Shown: positions 11,519 through 23,537, numbered from the stretch's first letter. The stretch: 64,000 nt of DNA from Closterium sp. NIES-65 (GCA_948144175.1 CANXME010002591.1:2526501-2590500); one strand, 5' to 3'. The notes: generated by a model from the letters alone, not told the origin. Made by a program: numbers and translations.

Positions 11519-13033
11519 TCAAGAAGTGAGCAAGTCAGGCAAGACAAGCACAAGACCCAGCTGAGTGCAGAAGCGCTGATGATCACAAGGCGCAAGTGCC
11601 TTGGTGAAAACATCAGCAGTGTTGGCCTCAGAGGCCACGTACGAAAGCCGCAACTGTCCACGCTGCTGTAGCTCACGAGCAAGAAAGTAACGGAGAGCAA
11701 TGTGCTTTGTCCTGTGCTCCAGTCGCTGCTCTCGACACAAGGCCAGCATGGCCTTGTTGTCTATGTACAGGACTGGAGGAGAACGAGGCGGCTCTCCAAG
11801 GTCAGTCAGCAGGTAGGTGAGCCAGCGAAGCTCCTGGGCAGCCATAGCCCCGGCGTAGATCTCAGCCTCACAACTGGAGCCGAGAACAGAAGACGAGCGG
11901 GTAGCCCGCCACGAAACAGAGCCGGAACCAAGACTGAAGGTGTAACCCTGTGACGACCGCTGCGTAGCCTGGTCGTCAGCCCAAGAAGCGTCTGCGTGCC
12001 CAGTGAGGACCACTGGACTCCGCCCTCCAAGCACTAGCCCCATGCCCGACGTACTGCACAAGTAGCGCAACACCCTCTTTGCTGCAGCCATGTGCTCTGG
12101 TCGGTGTCTCCCAGGAGCAACATAGCGTGCAAGAATGCTAAGAGGGTATGCAAGGTCAGGTCGTGTGCAGGTCATCAGGTACATGAGGCAGCCAACAAGC
12201 TCTGGATACGGGCCACTCAACTCTACGGACTCATCCGAACGCAAAGCTGAGAGTGAGTGGCGAGTAGGCAGAGGAGTGGCCTGAGGCGAGGAGTACGTGA
12301 AGCCGAAGCGCTGAAGAACCTGCTGCACCATGTGTGACTGAGTCAGGGTAATGGTGCGGCGTGCTCTGTCCCGGATGATCTACAAGCCAAGGTAGCTGCG
12401 CAGTTCACCCAGGTCTGTGCACGTGTGTCGCTTCTGCAGCTCGGACTTCACGTAGGCGAGTTCAGCAGTGTCAGCTGTGGCAAAGACCAAGTCGTCGACG
12501 TACACGAGGATGTAGAACGGCGGCAGAGAGGTGTTGGTGCGCAAAAACAGCGACGGGTCGGCAGTAGAAGGAGCAAACCCAAGAGCCGCAAGCGTAGTCC
12601 TCAGTTTGTCGTGCCACTCACGTGGCGCCTGGCGGAGACCGTAGACTGGACGCCGGAGACTCCCCCGGGTACCAGGAGGGAAAGACCCAGTAAAGCCAGG
12701 TGGGCGGCGCAGCCAAATCTCCTCGTGCAGGCTGCCCTGCAAGAAAGCTGTGCTGAAGTCGAGAGAGTGGAGCTCGTAGTCACGGTGAGCAGCAATGTGC
12801 AGCAGTACCCGAAGAGTGGTCATCTTCGGGGTGGGGGAGAAGGTCTGAAAGTAGTCAACTCCCTGCCGCTGACTAAAGCCACGAGCCACGTAACGCGCCT
12901 TGAAGACAGGCAGAGAACCCGGCGGCCGCTTCACCCTGAAGATCCACATGCCAGTGACGATGTTCGCCCCAGGAGGGGGGACAACGTCAACGTAGGTGCC
13001 TGTGGACTTCCAGGAAGCCATCTCTGCATCCAT
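11519..13033 (-). pseudogene. A1 reverse transcriptase and RNase H
   Basis: The first segment (13033-12380) runs from [16 protein letters not shown] through [18 protein letters not shown] to [17 protein letters not shown] (catalytic YVDD present) and stops at LRSYLGL, where a CAG codon has become TAG (12379-12381). The second segment (12331-11519) holds the connection and RNase [55 protein letters not shown]. All RNase H acidic positions are present. One nonsense change separates two otherwise normal halves. Confidence 0.9.
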
Positions 13034-13064
13034 AGCTGCCTGCCACTCAGGGGGTAGGGACCCT

Positions 13065-14765
13065 CTATCGCCTCCGCGTAAGAGCGCAGAGTCGGGATGT
13101 CAAGTGCATCCGGGTCTCCCTCAGGGTGAGCAGTACGGACACGAGATGAGGTGAAGCAGCTGCCAGACACTGGAACTCCTCCTGCCTGTCCTCAAGGACG
13201 TCCATGCCAAGGGCACACTCACCCCCGACGGACGGAGGACAGGCAGACTCAGACTTAGCGACAAGACTAGCAGCGTAGTCTAAGCGACAGCGAGCAGCAA
13301 AGTCGACGAGCTCAGTACCGAGAGCAGACGCAGCAGTAGACTCAAAAGAAGGGTCAGTGACAACAGTAGCAAGGAGACGCGTGACAGTAGGACTGGCACC
13401 ACGAAGAGAGTCCGACTCAGGGTCAGCAAGTGCAGGAAGAGAGGACTCAGGAGGGGAAGGCAAAGGGGCACGCAGAGGAGCAGTAGACGGACGCAGAGAC
13501 ATCCGGTGCGTGCCAGGGACAGGAGGAGGACGCTGGCGCGAACCGCGACCACTAGCGTGAGCAGCTCTAACACGCGACGCAGGACGAGACGCAGGCTCAC
13601 GACGCTCAGTAAGACCTCCAGTAGGACCAGCGTAGGGAGAAGGAGCAGGCAGAGGGGAGGCAGGCTGTAGCTGTGACTGTGACGGGACAGGCTGTGGACA
13701 CTCTAAGGGAGGAGGAGGACCAGTAGAAGGAGGAAGACTAAGAACCTGCTGCAGGAGTGGAACAAAGTACGGTCGAGGCCGCGTGACGACACCAGAAGCA
13801 GCAGGGACAGCACAAGTACCCTCAGCAGGAGCACCCGCTCCAGCACTACCTCCAGCAGCACTAGGAGCACCTTCAGTAGGACTGCTAGTGGTAGTCTCAA
13901 CGCCAACACCCTCAGCAGCACCAGCTCCAGTCGAACCCGTAGGCACAGCAGCTCCAGTACTCCCAGTACAAGCACCTCCGGGACCCGCGACCGCAGTATC
14001 CTCAGCAGCCGAAGAACCTCCAGCACCAGCAGTACGGCGCCTGCGTCGGGCAAACCACTCGCGCAGCTCCTGTGGAGAGAGTGGCTCCCGGTGAGAAGAA
14101 GCACCCGGAGAACCTCCAAGCGGAGCACCTCCACTCTCAGCACCCCCAGACGTAGGACCTCCAGGCTCAGCACCCCTAGGCGTAGCACCCCCAAGCTCAG
14201 CACCCCCAGGTTCAACACCCCCAGGCTCAGCACCCCCAGACGCAGTAACCCCGGGCTCAGCACCCCCAGACTCCGCACCCCCAGGTCCAGCACCCCCAGG
14301 CTCAGCACCCCCAGCAGCACCAGAGTCACCTGTGACCTCGACAGGCTCGACTACGTCTAACTTGGACACACCTGAAGGGGCAGGACCCTGAGGGGGGAGG
14401 AGGTCTACCTGGGGGGGACCTGGTACAAGGAAGAGCGGGGGTGAGGGGAGGGACGGAGTGCGGTAGGGGAAGAGGCGGTAGTAGGGGACCGACTCGTCAA
14501 ACGTGACGTCTTGGGAGGACAGAACACGGCAAGAGGTAGGGTGGTAGAACTGCCACCCAGGCGCGTCTGGGGGGAACCCCAGGAAGACGCAAGGAGCAGC
14601 ACGAGGGGACAGCTTATCCGCAGACAAGTCGCGGACAAACGCCCGAGATCCCCAGACCCGGAACGCCGACGCATCGCCAACCTTCCCCGTCCACAGCAAG
14701 GCTGGGGAGGTCTCCGGCTTGGAGACCCTGGGGTGGAGGTTGATCTGATGCGCCGCGTACCTCAC
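13065..14765 (-). pseudogene. A1 integrase C-terminus and repeat linker to RT
   Basis: This begins with the integrase C-terminal region ([44 protein letters not shown]). It then contains an array of the 8-codon unit 'GAEPGGAE' and variants (nt about 14130-14330), a Gly/Ala/Ser-rich segment, and a Pro-rich tail. The last 25 or so codons are out of frame with the RT, which resumes in another frame near 13120. Similar linkers occur in A2, A3, E and F but with different repeat numbers. Confidence 0.8.
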
Positions 14766-16015
14766 CGCAAACGGCCACAGAAAATGGGGGCAGCTGCATG
14801 CATCATAGACGTATGAGCGACGTCCATGACCATGCCAATGCGGCGCTCAGCAATCCCATTTTGCTGTGGTGAGTCCGAAAGCGTGAAGGTCTGACGGATG
14901 CCTCGTGCGCGACAGTAGGCTCGCAGTAGGCCAGAGGAAAACTCTCCGCCTCTGTCCGAGTGCAGACGCAGAACAGGGAAGTCCGAGCCAAAGCTCCGCC
15001 TGAGCTAGAGACGAGCCGCGCGAATCCAGTCGATCAGCACCTCAGTGACATCACCCTTGCTGCGCAAGGGGAAGACCGTGGTGTAACGCGAGAAGTCGTC
15101 AACAATGAGCAGGAAGTAGCGCTCGTGACCCTGTCCACGGACGCGGGCTGGGCCCCACACGTCCATGTGAAGCATCTGCAACGGGGCCTCTGTCGGAGGA
15201 AACTGGGAGGAGTGAGGGGCAGCCCGCTGGCGCCCCTCGACACAGGGGACACAGGCAGGGCCAGGGTCCTAAGGAAGGGGAGGGAGGGACTGGGGGAGAC
15301 CAGACACAAGAAGACGGGAGGCCATGCCTCTGAGCCGAAGCAGAGAGGGGTGACCAAGACGGTGGTACCAGAGGAGAGTCTCGTGAGAGAAGAGACGACA
15401 CGAACAGGGGGCAGACTTAGGACCAGACCTAGACGCTGCAGCAAACACCTGACCGGACGAAGCGACTCTACCAGACTCAGTAACGGGAGGAGACGCAGTG
15501 GTCAGTGTGTACAGGCTCGACCCCGGCTGACGGGTAAACGTAGCCAGGTGCCGGCTTGTGCTAGCCTCTGTACAGTGCGTCACCCGCTGACGCGTAGGAG
15601 TGAACTGGTGTACTTCCCCATCCTGTAGGTCAGCACCACTCACCAGGTTTATCGAGAACGAGGGGAGGTAGAGACCACACAGGGCGCCAGAGGGAGCCGC
15701 CGGACACGGGAGGACTATGGAGAAGCGAGACAGTACAGGACCCTTGGAGGGGTCAGCCAGAGACACCGCAACCGGCCGACTAAGCGGCGTGAGTGTGGTG
15801 CGGTCCCGAAAGAAGGAGCGAGACGCCCTAGAGTCAAGAGTGAAGGTGAGGGAGGCCGAAGCTGACGTAGTACCTGAGAGCGCAGACTCACCAGTACCTG
15901 AGGACGCAGACACACTAGCACCTAGAGCAGCAGCGTTGCAAGCAGCCTCAATGCCCGGATCGGGCGGGAAACAGCGGTAGCAGTCACCCTCATCACTATG
16001 AGACACAGCATACAT
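14766..16015 (-). pseudogene. A1 protease, pre-integrase and integrase core
   Basis: The ORF 16015-15269 carries the protease motif FTLDSRASRSFF, in which the Gly of the DSG triad is Arg (A2, A3 and F have LDSGAS). It then shows [13 protein letters not shown] and the zinc-binding [15 protein letters not shown] stop at 15269 replaces a codon in LPPLPQ. The frame continues with [27 protein letters not shown] and [12 protein letters not shown] (DD35E residues present), a second stop near 15004-15006, and a frameshift near 14785. Confidence 0.85.
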
Positions 16016-16128
16016 GGCAGAGAGAATAGCATCAAAGTCAAGATCAAAGATGGCAACCCCCGCCCTAGACAGCTCGTCCCAGCGAGGGATCTCGGAGGCC
16101 TCCGGGAACTGGTGACGCCACGCGTCCG

Positions 16129-17378
16129 TCAGGCGGCCAAAGCAGCGCGGAGTGGGGTGCGCACCCCCACACTGCTCACCCGCACAGTCGCCGGTGCGCA
16201 GGACGTAGGTGCGCGGACCAAAACCCCCACCCCGCTGGCGTGCAGTGTACCACTCACGCGGCTGCTGAGGGGACAGGGTCGCACGACCACGCTGCTGCTG
16301 CTGGCGCGAGCCACCACCTGAGCCACTCCTCTGCGTAGACCCGCGACCAGCTCCACCGCCACCCCCACCGCCTCCTCCGCCTCCGCTGCCTCCACTGCCG
16401 CCGCCGCCTTCACCGCCGCCTCCACCGCCGCCTCCTCCGCCACCTCCGCTACCACCGCCACCGCCGCCGCCGCCTCCGCCTCCACTGCCGCCACCGACCC
16501 CCCCACCCCCACCTCCACCTCCACCGCCACCCCCACTCCCCCCACTGCCTCCACCTCCACCTCCACCGCCTGCTCCTCCAGCTCCCTTGCCCCCCTTGCC
16601 CTTGCCAGAGCGGCGTCACCCGCTAGGGGCAGACGCCGCACCGACCGACTCAAGACCAAGGAGGTCGGCCGCAGCAGCAGAGGCAACAGAGGGCAGCAGG
16701 GGGGAGGGAGAACACCACTCAAAGATGGGGGTGCGCGGGTCACCTCGAGAGGCTCCTACAGTGACAATGCTCTTCTCTATCGCGAGGAGGGCCTTCTCGA
16801 GGAGGTCTACATGGAGTGTGGTGGGACAGACTGAGAGAAAGTGGTCCCTGACTACTCGAAGGGAGTCAGGGAGGCGAGTGACTAGGAAGTACAGAGTGAT
16901 GTACATGGGGGGGTGGGTTCGTGGTGCAGAATTCAGCAGGAACTGCAGCGCGGTAGCGAGTGTCACTAGTGCGGAGGTGCGTAATGAGGTCAGCAACGGT
17001 GGGAAAGGCAGCAAGGTTAGGGAAGAGGTACGGCAGCATGAGACGGCTCAGTGCAGCAGTGGAAGGGGAGGAGTAGCGCGCGACTACAGCGTCGTACAAG
17101 GTCTGAGCACTCTTGTACTGACTAAAGTGCGCACGCTCGGAGGTAGGGAGGTGACGACGCACAGCAAGACGTGCAGCAGCGTCGCGCGTGGCCCACTGGG
17201 AGCGAACAGTGGTGTCAGCATCAGCAGCAGGGGCAGGGGAAGTGCCAGAGGTAAGGTAAAAGAGAGAGAGGCTGTCTGCCCTATCGCACTGTAAGAACAG
17301 CTGCAGGTCGTCTACCCAGACCTCAAAGTCAATGGCCCGACCCTCAGCGTCAAAAGCGAGGACACTAGGGGTAGCCAT
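16129..17378 (-). pseudogene. A1 gag with Gly-rich domain
   Basis: ATG at 17378: [20 protein letters not shown], the family A Gag N-terminus. The frame is lost near 16915 and homology continues as [20 protein letters not shown] and [20 protein letters not shown]. After SAPSG (16616) comes a poly-Gly region (nt about 16340-16590, read in yet another frame). A Cys/His region then corresponds to the CX13CX3HX4C motif of A2 (nt about 16130-16250). Confidence 0.8.
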
Positions 17379-17456
17379 GACGACAGTAGCCTAGCAGTGT
17401 AAGCAGTAGGGGAAGGGCACGCAGTGACAGTGGGGCTGCGCTCACCGGACAGGGCA

Positions 17457-18265
17457 GGTCGGGCGGCTCTTCTACCGGGCGGCTCGGCGGCTGGGCGGAC
17501 CGGCGGCTGGGTGGCTCGGCGGCTGGGCGGCTCGGCGGCTCGGCGCTTGGCAGCTGGGTGGCTCGGCTGCACAGCGTCTCGGCGGCTGGGCTGCTGGGCG
17601 GCTCGGCTGCACAGCGGCTCGGCTGGTGGGCGGCCGGGCGGCTCTTCCGGTACTCGGCGGCGCGGCGGTCGGCTGCAGGAGAGGAGAGTGGCAGGGCCGC
17701 AGCAGAAGGGCGGCGGGGCCGCTAAAGCAGGGCGGCGGGGCCGCGAAGTGGAGGGCGGCGGGGCCGAGAAATGAAGGGCGGCGGGGCCGCGAGGTGTAGG
17801 GCGGCGGGGCCGGGAGGCGTAAGGCGGCGGGGCCGCTAAAGCAGGGCGGCGGGGCCGCGAAGTGTAGGGCGGCGGGGCCGCTAAAGCAGGGCGGCGGGGC
17901 CGGTAAAGCAGGGCGGCGGGGCCGCGAGGTGTAGGGCGGCGGGGCCGCGAAATGCAGGGCGGCGGGGCCGCGAGGTGTAGGGCGGCGGGGCCGCGAGGCG
18001 TAGGGCGGCGGGGCCGCTAAAGAAGGGCGGCGGGGCCACGAGGTGTAGGGCGGCGGGGCCGCTAAAGCAGGGCGGCGGGGCCGCAAAGTGTAGGGCGGCG
18101 GGGTTGCTAAAGAAGGGCGGCGGGGCCGGTAAAGCAGGGCGGCGGGGCTGCGAGGTGTAGGGCGGCGGGGTCGCTAAAGCAGGGCGGCGGGGCCGCTGAA
18201 GCAGGGCGGCGAGGCCGCGAATCAGGGGCGGCGGGGCCGCGACAGTAGGGCGGCAGGGCCGCTAG
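17457..18265 (-). repeat. A1 leader: GC-rich tandem arrays
   Basis: Between the PBS hairpin and the gag ATG lie two arrays. At 17457-17660 the motif is ggcggctgggcgg-like. At about 17695-18265 there are some 25 copies of a 22-23 nt unit, gggcggcggggccgc followed by a variable 7-8 nt such as taaagca or gaagtgt. The open frames here are shadows. Confidence 0.9.
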
Positions 18266-18339
18266 GGGAGGGAAGGCCGCTAGGGCGGCTCGTCGAGTTA
18301 GCAGCCTGAGGCGCGACTCGGGATGAGCGCGCTTCGGGC

Positions 18340-18404
18340 AGTAAAAAAAAATCGAAGTGGTGGGCCCTAGGCGCAATTCCCACAGGGGAACCTGCTCGAT
18401 ACCA
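18340..18404 (-). promoter_or_regulatory. A1 PBS, hairpin and GGGCCCACC box
   Basis: The minus strand next to the 5' LTR reads TGGTATCGAGC (PBS, near-complement of the initiator Met-tRNA 3' end, 18394-18404). It is followed by the stem GTTCCC-ctgt-GGGAAT, then GGGCCCACCAC, then a T9 run. The same order is seen in A2, A3, D and F. Confidence 0.85.
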
Positions 18405-18537
18405 TGAGAAGAGTTGAACGAGAATGGAATGAACTATGAATGAAGCGAGTACAAATATGAAACCCTAGTTGGGTTGTACCCCCTATGGGATACCCCACTA
18501 TAGCCTACACAATAGCATAAGCTATAATGTTCTGACA
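18405..18537 (-). repeat. A1 5' LTR (133 bp)
   Basis: Identical by eye to 11157-11289. It is followed by TSD CTCTC 18538-18542. Confidence 0.95.
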
Positions 18538-18542
18538 CTCTC

Positions 18543-18923
18543 TTGTCCCGGTGCAGGTTGTGGTTGTGGCATGAAGCTGACGAAGCCGCGCTGGGGCTCG
18601 TACGGAGCGAAGGTAGGTTGCTGTTGTTGATTCTCGCGTGCGTAGGATGAGCCATCGAGACTCATGGGCGTCACGTTGTTGTTGTTGTTGCTTGATTGCG
18701 CAGGTGCTCCTTGGTGATGCTGCTCGTAGAAGGACATGAATGAGAAGAACTTCTCCATCATGCTTGGATCGAAGCCCGCGCCTTGGTTTGCGGGTGTTTC
18801 AGTAGACCCAGCTGCCGGTCTCGTTGTTGTGCCTTCCTCTGTCTGTAGGCCAGAGGCAGGAGGTGGAGTAGGAGTAGTACCAGGAGAGCCGTTGGAGGAG
18901 CTCCTCTCCTTTCTGGTAGACAT
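18543..18923 (-). pseudogene. B1 gag, 5' part (interrupted by A1)
   Basis: ATG 18923 starts MSTRKERSSSNGS, parallel to B2 gag MASGKERRSSTGS. It continues LQTEEGTTTRP and PSMMEKFFSFMSFYEQ before A1 interrupts. Removing A1 and one TSD restores the register with 11151-10386, because 7,386 bp is a multiple of three. B Gag has a long Ser/Pro/Gln-rich N-terminus before the helical Gag core. Confidence 0.88.
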
Positions 18924-18972
18924 GTCTCTTGGTGTATAAGGTGTTAAGGAGAAATAATTTTAACCTTAACCA

Positions 18973-18984
18973 GCTCTCATACCA
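18973..18984 (-). promoter_or_regulatory. B1 primer binding site
   Basis: The minus strand reads TGGTATGAGAGC directly after the 5' LTR. It differs by one base from the plant copia initiator-Met PBS TGGTATCAGAGC and is identical in B2. Confidence 0.85.
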
Positions 18985-19247
18985 TGTTGGGCTGAGTGCC
19001 CCTTAGGATCTTTGGTAGGGTTAAACTCTGGGTAGAGTGATGTAGTTGCGGAAGCGTTTAAATGAAGTCCTTGAACCACCTTGCGCTGGTATGTGAGGGC
19101 AAAGTAAGTTGATTAAAACAAGCAGGTACAAAGGTTGTACAAGGAATACGAAGAGATATAATCAAACTGTTTTACTGTTGCGGTTCGATACAGTGCGACT
19201 CGGGCAACTGCTCAATGTCGAGTCAGTTGTGTGTCCTTGCTGTCGCT
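18985..19247 (-). repeat. B1 5' LTR, left part
   Basis: Matches 5992-6263 of the 3' LTR. It is cut by B2 at TCGC[T]. The remainder lies at 25681-25845 after the duplicated target TCGCG. Confidence 0.92.
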
Positions 19248-19647
19248 TTTTGGGAACATAAACGCATGACTTAGTGCGTTTCTGTAGTATCGAACCTCAC
19301 CCGATACTGAAGCACAACAAAAGGAGTATGAAGTCGAAAAGGCGCGTACCACATCAAACCGCAACTGGAAGTTGAGAGCCGTAACCGCCTGGAGGTTACG
19401 CAACAGCAGGCGACGCTTCAGTAAACAGTAACCGCCTCGATAGTCGAAGCGTTACGCGTCTCGATAAACATAACCGCTTCCTGTAATCTATCTTTTCTAT
19501 ATATTCCTGTATGCTCTTTGCTTTAATCAATTACTTGTTCTCACATACCAGCACAAGTACATTCACTCAAGTCTTCCGCTGTGCTACTCTAGCACCTACT
19601 AGCCTATTCTCTGCAAAGATCCTAAGGCTGAAATCCTCAGCCCAACA
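19248..19647 (+). repeat. B2 5' LTR (400 bp)
   Basis: Starts TTTTGGGAAC (the 3' copy reads TGTTGGGAAT) and ends CAGCCCAACA. It contains a TATA-like tctatatattcct near 19494-19507. Confidence 0.93.
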
Positions 19648-19659
19648 TGGTATGAGAGC
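19648..19659 (+). promoter_or_regulatory. B2 primer binding site
   Basis: TGGTATGAGAGC directly follows the 5' LTR, as in B1. The leader to the gag ATG is only 95 nt, unlike the long leaders of family A. Confidence 0.87.
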
Positions 19660-19754
19660 AGTCAGAGAACAAAGGCTCTCGTCACTAAGCCTCTTCCAGG
19701 CTACCGATCTGCAAGTAACCAAGAAGTTCAATCTTCATTCAAGAAAGGCAAGAC

Positions 19755-20951
19755 ATGGCAAGTGGCAAAGAAAGAAGATCATCTACGGGATCTACTCTAC
19801 CCCCGGTCTCCGAGCTGCAGACCGAAGGAGGAACAACGCCCGGATTAACGCCGGAAGCGACGGAACGTTCTACTCAAGCGCCAGTAGCGCCGCCAACAAT
19901 CTTCAACCCAAGCTTAATGGAGGAGTTCTTCAACTTCATGTCGCAGCAGCAGTCCTCACAACCTGCAAACAGCAACAGCGTAAACAACGGAGCGGCACCA
20001 ATGAGTATTGACGACTCATCGTTCGGACGACATAATCAACAAACACCAAATTCGGTCTCACCTGGTTCCTTCACGTTCATGCCGCCTCGCCATCCAGCGA
20101 CCCCTCTTCTCGCCATCAAACGAGACACCGAAGAAGTCCTGCAAGTACAAGCACAGTTCAACAACATCCTGCGACTGCACACATCCACACCATTCAACGG
20201 AAAGGACTTCTACTCTTGGAGCTTCGAGTTTGAACTCCTGATGGAAGGCGCGAATCTTCTTGGATTCTTCAACGGTACCTAGCCATATCCACACAACGGC
20301 AAAGACAAAGACAAAGAAAATTATACGTATCACTCCCTGATGGCTTACACCGCTCTTCTCCGAAACCTGTCGTCGAACGAACAACAAAGCATCCGCGCCT
20401 ACCGGAACTACGCAAACTCCGCGGAACTCGCCTATGAACATCTGCGAAGCATTCATCAAGCATCCAACAGCGTTACACAAAGCCGACTCATGGCACAACT
20501 GACAACAGTTCAAATGCAACCTGGAGAAAAGGCCATGCCTTACATCAGTCGCTGTCAAGGACTACGCGACAGACTTATTCGCTGCTGAGGAAACTTATCT
20601 GAAGAAGCTTTCGTAACCGTCGTTCTTGCCGGCCTTGGACCTCAATGGCGCACCGCCCGTTCACTTCTTCGCGCTCACGGTCGACTCTCCGAAATGCATC
20701 TCTGCGCCGAACTTCACGCCGAGCAGCAGGAAATGGACCTGTTCAAAGAACGCAACAACAAAAGGCATCATCAACCAGTTGTTCTTTACACCAATCGACG
20801 ACAGCCACGTTACCAAAACCGAGGACACGTACCTCCTTATTGTCATCTGTGTCGGACTTCAGGACACACACGCTTCAACTGCCCTCAGCAACAACGACAA
20901 CCAGCGCCATTGTCGTGTCCTCTGCGACCCGCGCCTCCCCACATCGCGTGA
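19755..20951 (+). pseudogene. B2 gag
   Basis: Gag of copia B. It starts at ATG 19755 and runs in one frame, with stops at 20280-20282, 20586-20588 and 20949-20951, into pol. Segments include SRR-type Ser/Pro-rich residues 1 to about 110, then NILRLHTSTPFNGKDFYSWS, LMAYTALLRNLSSNEQQSIR, NSAELAYEHLRSIHQ and EKAMPYISRCQGLRDRLI. The zinc knuckle CHLCRTSGHTRFNC (CX2CX4HX4C) is intact at nt about 20850. Because gag and pol are in the same frame, the element probably makes a single polyprotein, as copia elements do. This copy would need readthrough at three sites. Confidence 0.88.
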
Positions 20952-23537
20952 ACTCAACAACGACCCGCTACCGCCTCAACGACTACTTCAACGCGACCGT
21001 CAACTTCCACTTCGGGACCTGCACAGACATCAAGAATCGTCGCCATGACACGAACAACAGAGTCAAACATTGACTCGTGTATTACCGGCTCACCACCGAC
21101 TTACAGTCCTGATGACCAACCGTCACCACCACCGTCGTCCCTTAACGTGAATCCAACGTACGCCGCCATCGCGAACAATGCACCCACCGGACCAGACACA
21201 TGGTTCCTCGACAGCTGTTGCGGTCATCACATGTGCTCTTCATCACGATTTCTTCAGCGCGAACGACGTCTTCCGCGAGACGTCATCATCACCGTCGCCA
21301 ACAACGAAAACCTGCGCACCAACAAACAAGGAGTCGTGGAGCTTCAGTCAAACGAAACAAACGTTATCCTTCAACTAAACAAAGTACTCGTCGTCGACAA
21401 CCTCGGCTTCAACTTACTGAGCGTCAGCCAACTCATGTCGAAAGGCGTTCACCTGGAGTGCGACTCCGACGCCCTGGAATTCCGTCTTTACCACGGAAAA
21501 GGGGGGGTCTTCATCGGCCGCGCAATCCAACAAGATGACGTGTTCGTCCTCGATTTCGTCCCCGACAAAGGCACCGCAGACAGCGACGGCATAGTCGCTC
21601 TCGCACCTTGGACGCATCCGCCAGACCTCGACCCGAACTTCAGTCCTGAAGGCTTCTGGTACTCTCGTACCATTCCCGAAGCTGAACGCACCAACGCGCT
21701 TGCCGTCTTGCAAACACAAGCAACAACACCTGAGTCAGCACCCGTCATCGAAACAACAACTGCACCCGTCACAGCACCAACAACCACCGAACCTGCAGTT
21801 GAAGAACCAACCGTCGTCGCAGAACAACCTTCCGAAACTCCACAGCCCGGTCCCTCCGTCGCACCACCACCTCTCATCATCGACACGCCACCGACAGCCG
21901 CCCAACAGTTAACGCCAGCACCACGCGCCGTTCATCAAAGTGCAGCAACACACGCCGCCTTTTTCGCTAACGCAGGCTTCTATCAACGCTCCGTCGGTCA
22001 CAGCGCCTCCGAAGACATCTGGCATCAACGTCTTAGACATCCTGGAAACAAAACACTTTACAGCACAATACGAGCCGGAGTGTTAGACAAGAACGCCCTA
22101 CTTCTTCCCAACGGACGTGAACTCGAACGACCACGCGGCACTTGCTTCATCTGCCCGGAAGGAGATGTGCCTCACCAACCATTCCCATCACATCACAACC
22201 CGAGCGCCCCCGTTTATCAACCACTCGAGAAAGTCTACAGCGACATCCTCTACATACCTCGAACTGAAGGACGTGAAGATCTGAACTACGTCATCACCTT
22301 CATCGACGCCGCAACGCGATATGTCTGGCACGTCAACTTACCGTCACGAGACATGGCTCTAGAAGCCTTCACAGCCTGGCTACATGTCGCTGAAAGAGAG
22401 TCGGGAGCGAAACTGAAGAGTTTTCAGTCAGATGGCGCAAAGGAGTACCAGTCAAACCACTTCACGCAGTTCTTGGCAGAAAGAGGCATCAAACGCCTCA
22501 TCTCTCTTCCTTACGCTCACCAACAGCAGGGTGTGGCAGAAAGGATGAACAGGACCCTGCAGACAACCATGCGAAAGCTGCTACGTGGAACTCGACTGCC
22601 CAACTCAGAATGGCCAGCAGCGATGGACCACGCTGTCCTCCTGCACAACTTGCTGTCCTCGTCTTCACTGCCCAACAACGCATCTCCGCACCTGTTGTGG
22701 ACTGGGAAGCTGGGCAACACAAAAATGTTAAGAGTTTTTGGGTGTATGGTACAGTACCGCCCACACACTGCACGCGCAGGGAGATTTTCGCAACGTGCAC
22801 AGTGGGGTCTACACCTCGGGCTGGCAAAACATTACGAAGCCTGGCGCATCTTCGACGTTCACACAAAGGAAATAGTAGCAGCGCGTGACGTTATCTTCTA
22901 CGAGCGACTCACCCTCAACCATTACCTAGACAACATCGCACGCCACGTCGACCCCACCGGCGGATTTTCTGGTTCTCGAGCCTTTGCTTCACCCTCCGAC
23001 GCTGCTGACTGGGAAGAAGAAAACGTCGACGGCGTCTGTGAAGCTGCTGGACCCCTTCCCTACTGCTCCGTCCCAATCCCCACGGACGAGGAAAATCCTC
23101 GCGACAGCAACAATGCCGACGTCTACTACCATTTCGCCGACACTGGTTACGTAACACCCCAACCCGTCAACACCGACATCTCTGAACGATACGGCCCCGG
23201 ATTCGCACCTGATCCTGAAGCGGGAGACGAAGCAGTCTATCCTGAGGATCCCTTGCTGAACCGTCACACCCCCAGCGGACTCCAAGTCCTGGGACTCGTC
23301 GCTGCAGTGCACGGGCCTTCGTCGCCACCTGAAGAGCCTCGCTCTGTCAAGCAGGCTCTAGGGGGGGGAACACAAAGAAAAATGGCGCAAAGCCATGGAA
23401 AAGGAGTTAAAAGCGCTTTCAGACCGCAACATCTGGAAGATCGTCCCTGCATCACTCGCACAAGACAGACCCATTCTCTCCGGAAAATGGGTATTCCGGA
23501 TCAAAACCAACTCCGACGGAACCATCGAACGATTTAA
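20952..23537 (+). pseudogene. B2 pol: protease, pre-integrase, integrase
   Basis: This continues the gag frame. Protease: DTWFLDSCCGHHMCSSSRF (DSC instead of DSG) and LGFNLLSVSQLMSKG. Pre-integrase: IWHQRLRHPGNKTLYSTIRAG with CFICPEGDVPH. Integrase: EKVYSDILYIPR, YVITFIDAATRYVWHV, KSFQSDGAKEYQS and QQQGVAERMNRTLQ (D, D and E positions present), then the C-terminal GCMVQYRPHTARAGRFSQRA. At 23361-23368 a run of eight G (one more than the frame allows) shifts the reading frame, which then ends at 23537. RT continues in the next frame. Confidence 0.88.

Larger units (their letters stand above)
11157..18537 (-). mobile_element. Copia A1, complete with LTRs, inserted in B1 gag
   Basis: A 7.4-kb Ty1/copia element flanked by perfect TSDs CTCTC (11152-11156 and 18538-18542). 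Its two 133-bp LTRs are identical by eye, so the insertion is recent. The order on the minus strand is LTR, PBS, hairpin leader, GC-rich tandem array, gag with Gly-rich tail, protease, integrase, Pro/Gly-rich linker, RT, RNase H, PPT, LTR. The coding region has several frameshifts and at least three stops despite the identical LTRs. Confidence 0.95.

Noticed and set aside
17457..18265. CRISPR-like array
   Set aside because: Units are contiguous GC-rich tandem repeats with only 7-8 variable bases, in a eukaryotic retrotransposon leader.
20280..20951. Programmed frameshift or readthrough between B2 gag and pol
   Set aside because: gag and pol are in the same frame. The three stops are at different places from the B1 stops (10800, 10386), so they are decay rather than a shared signal.
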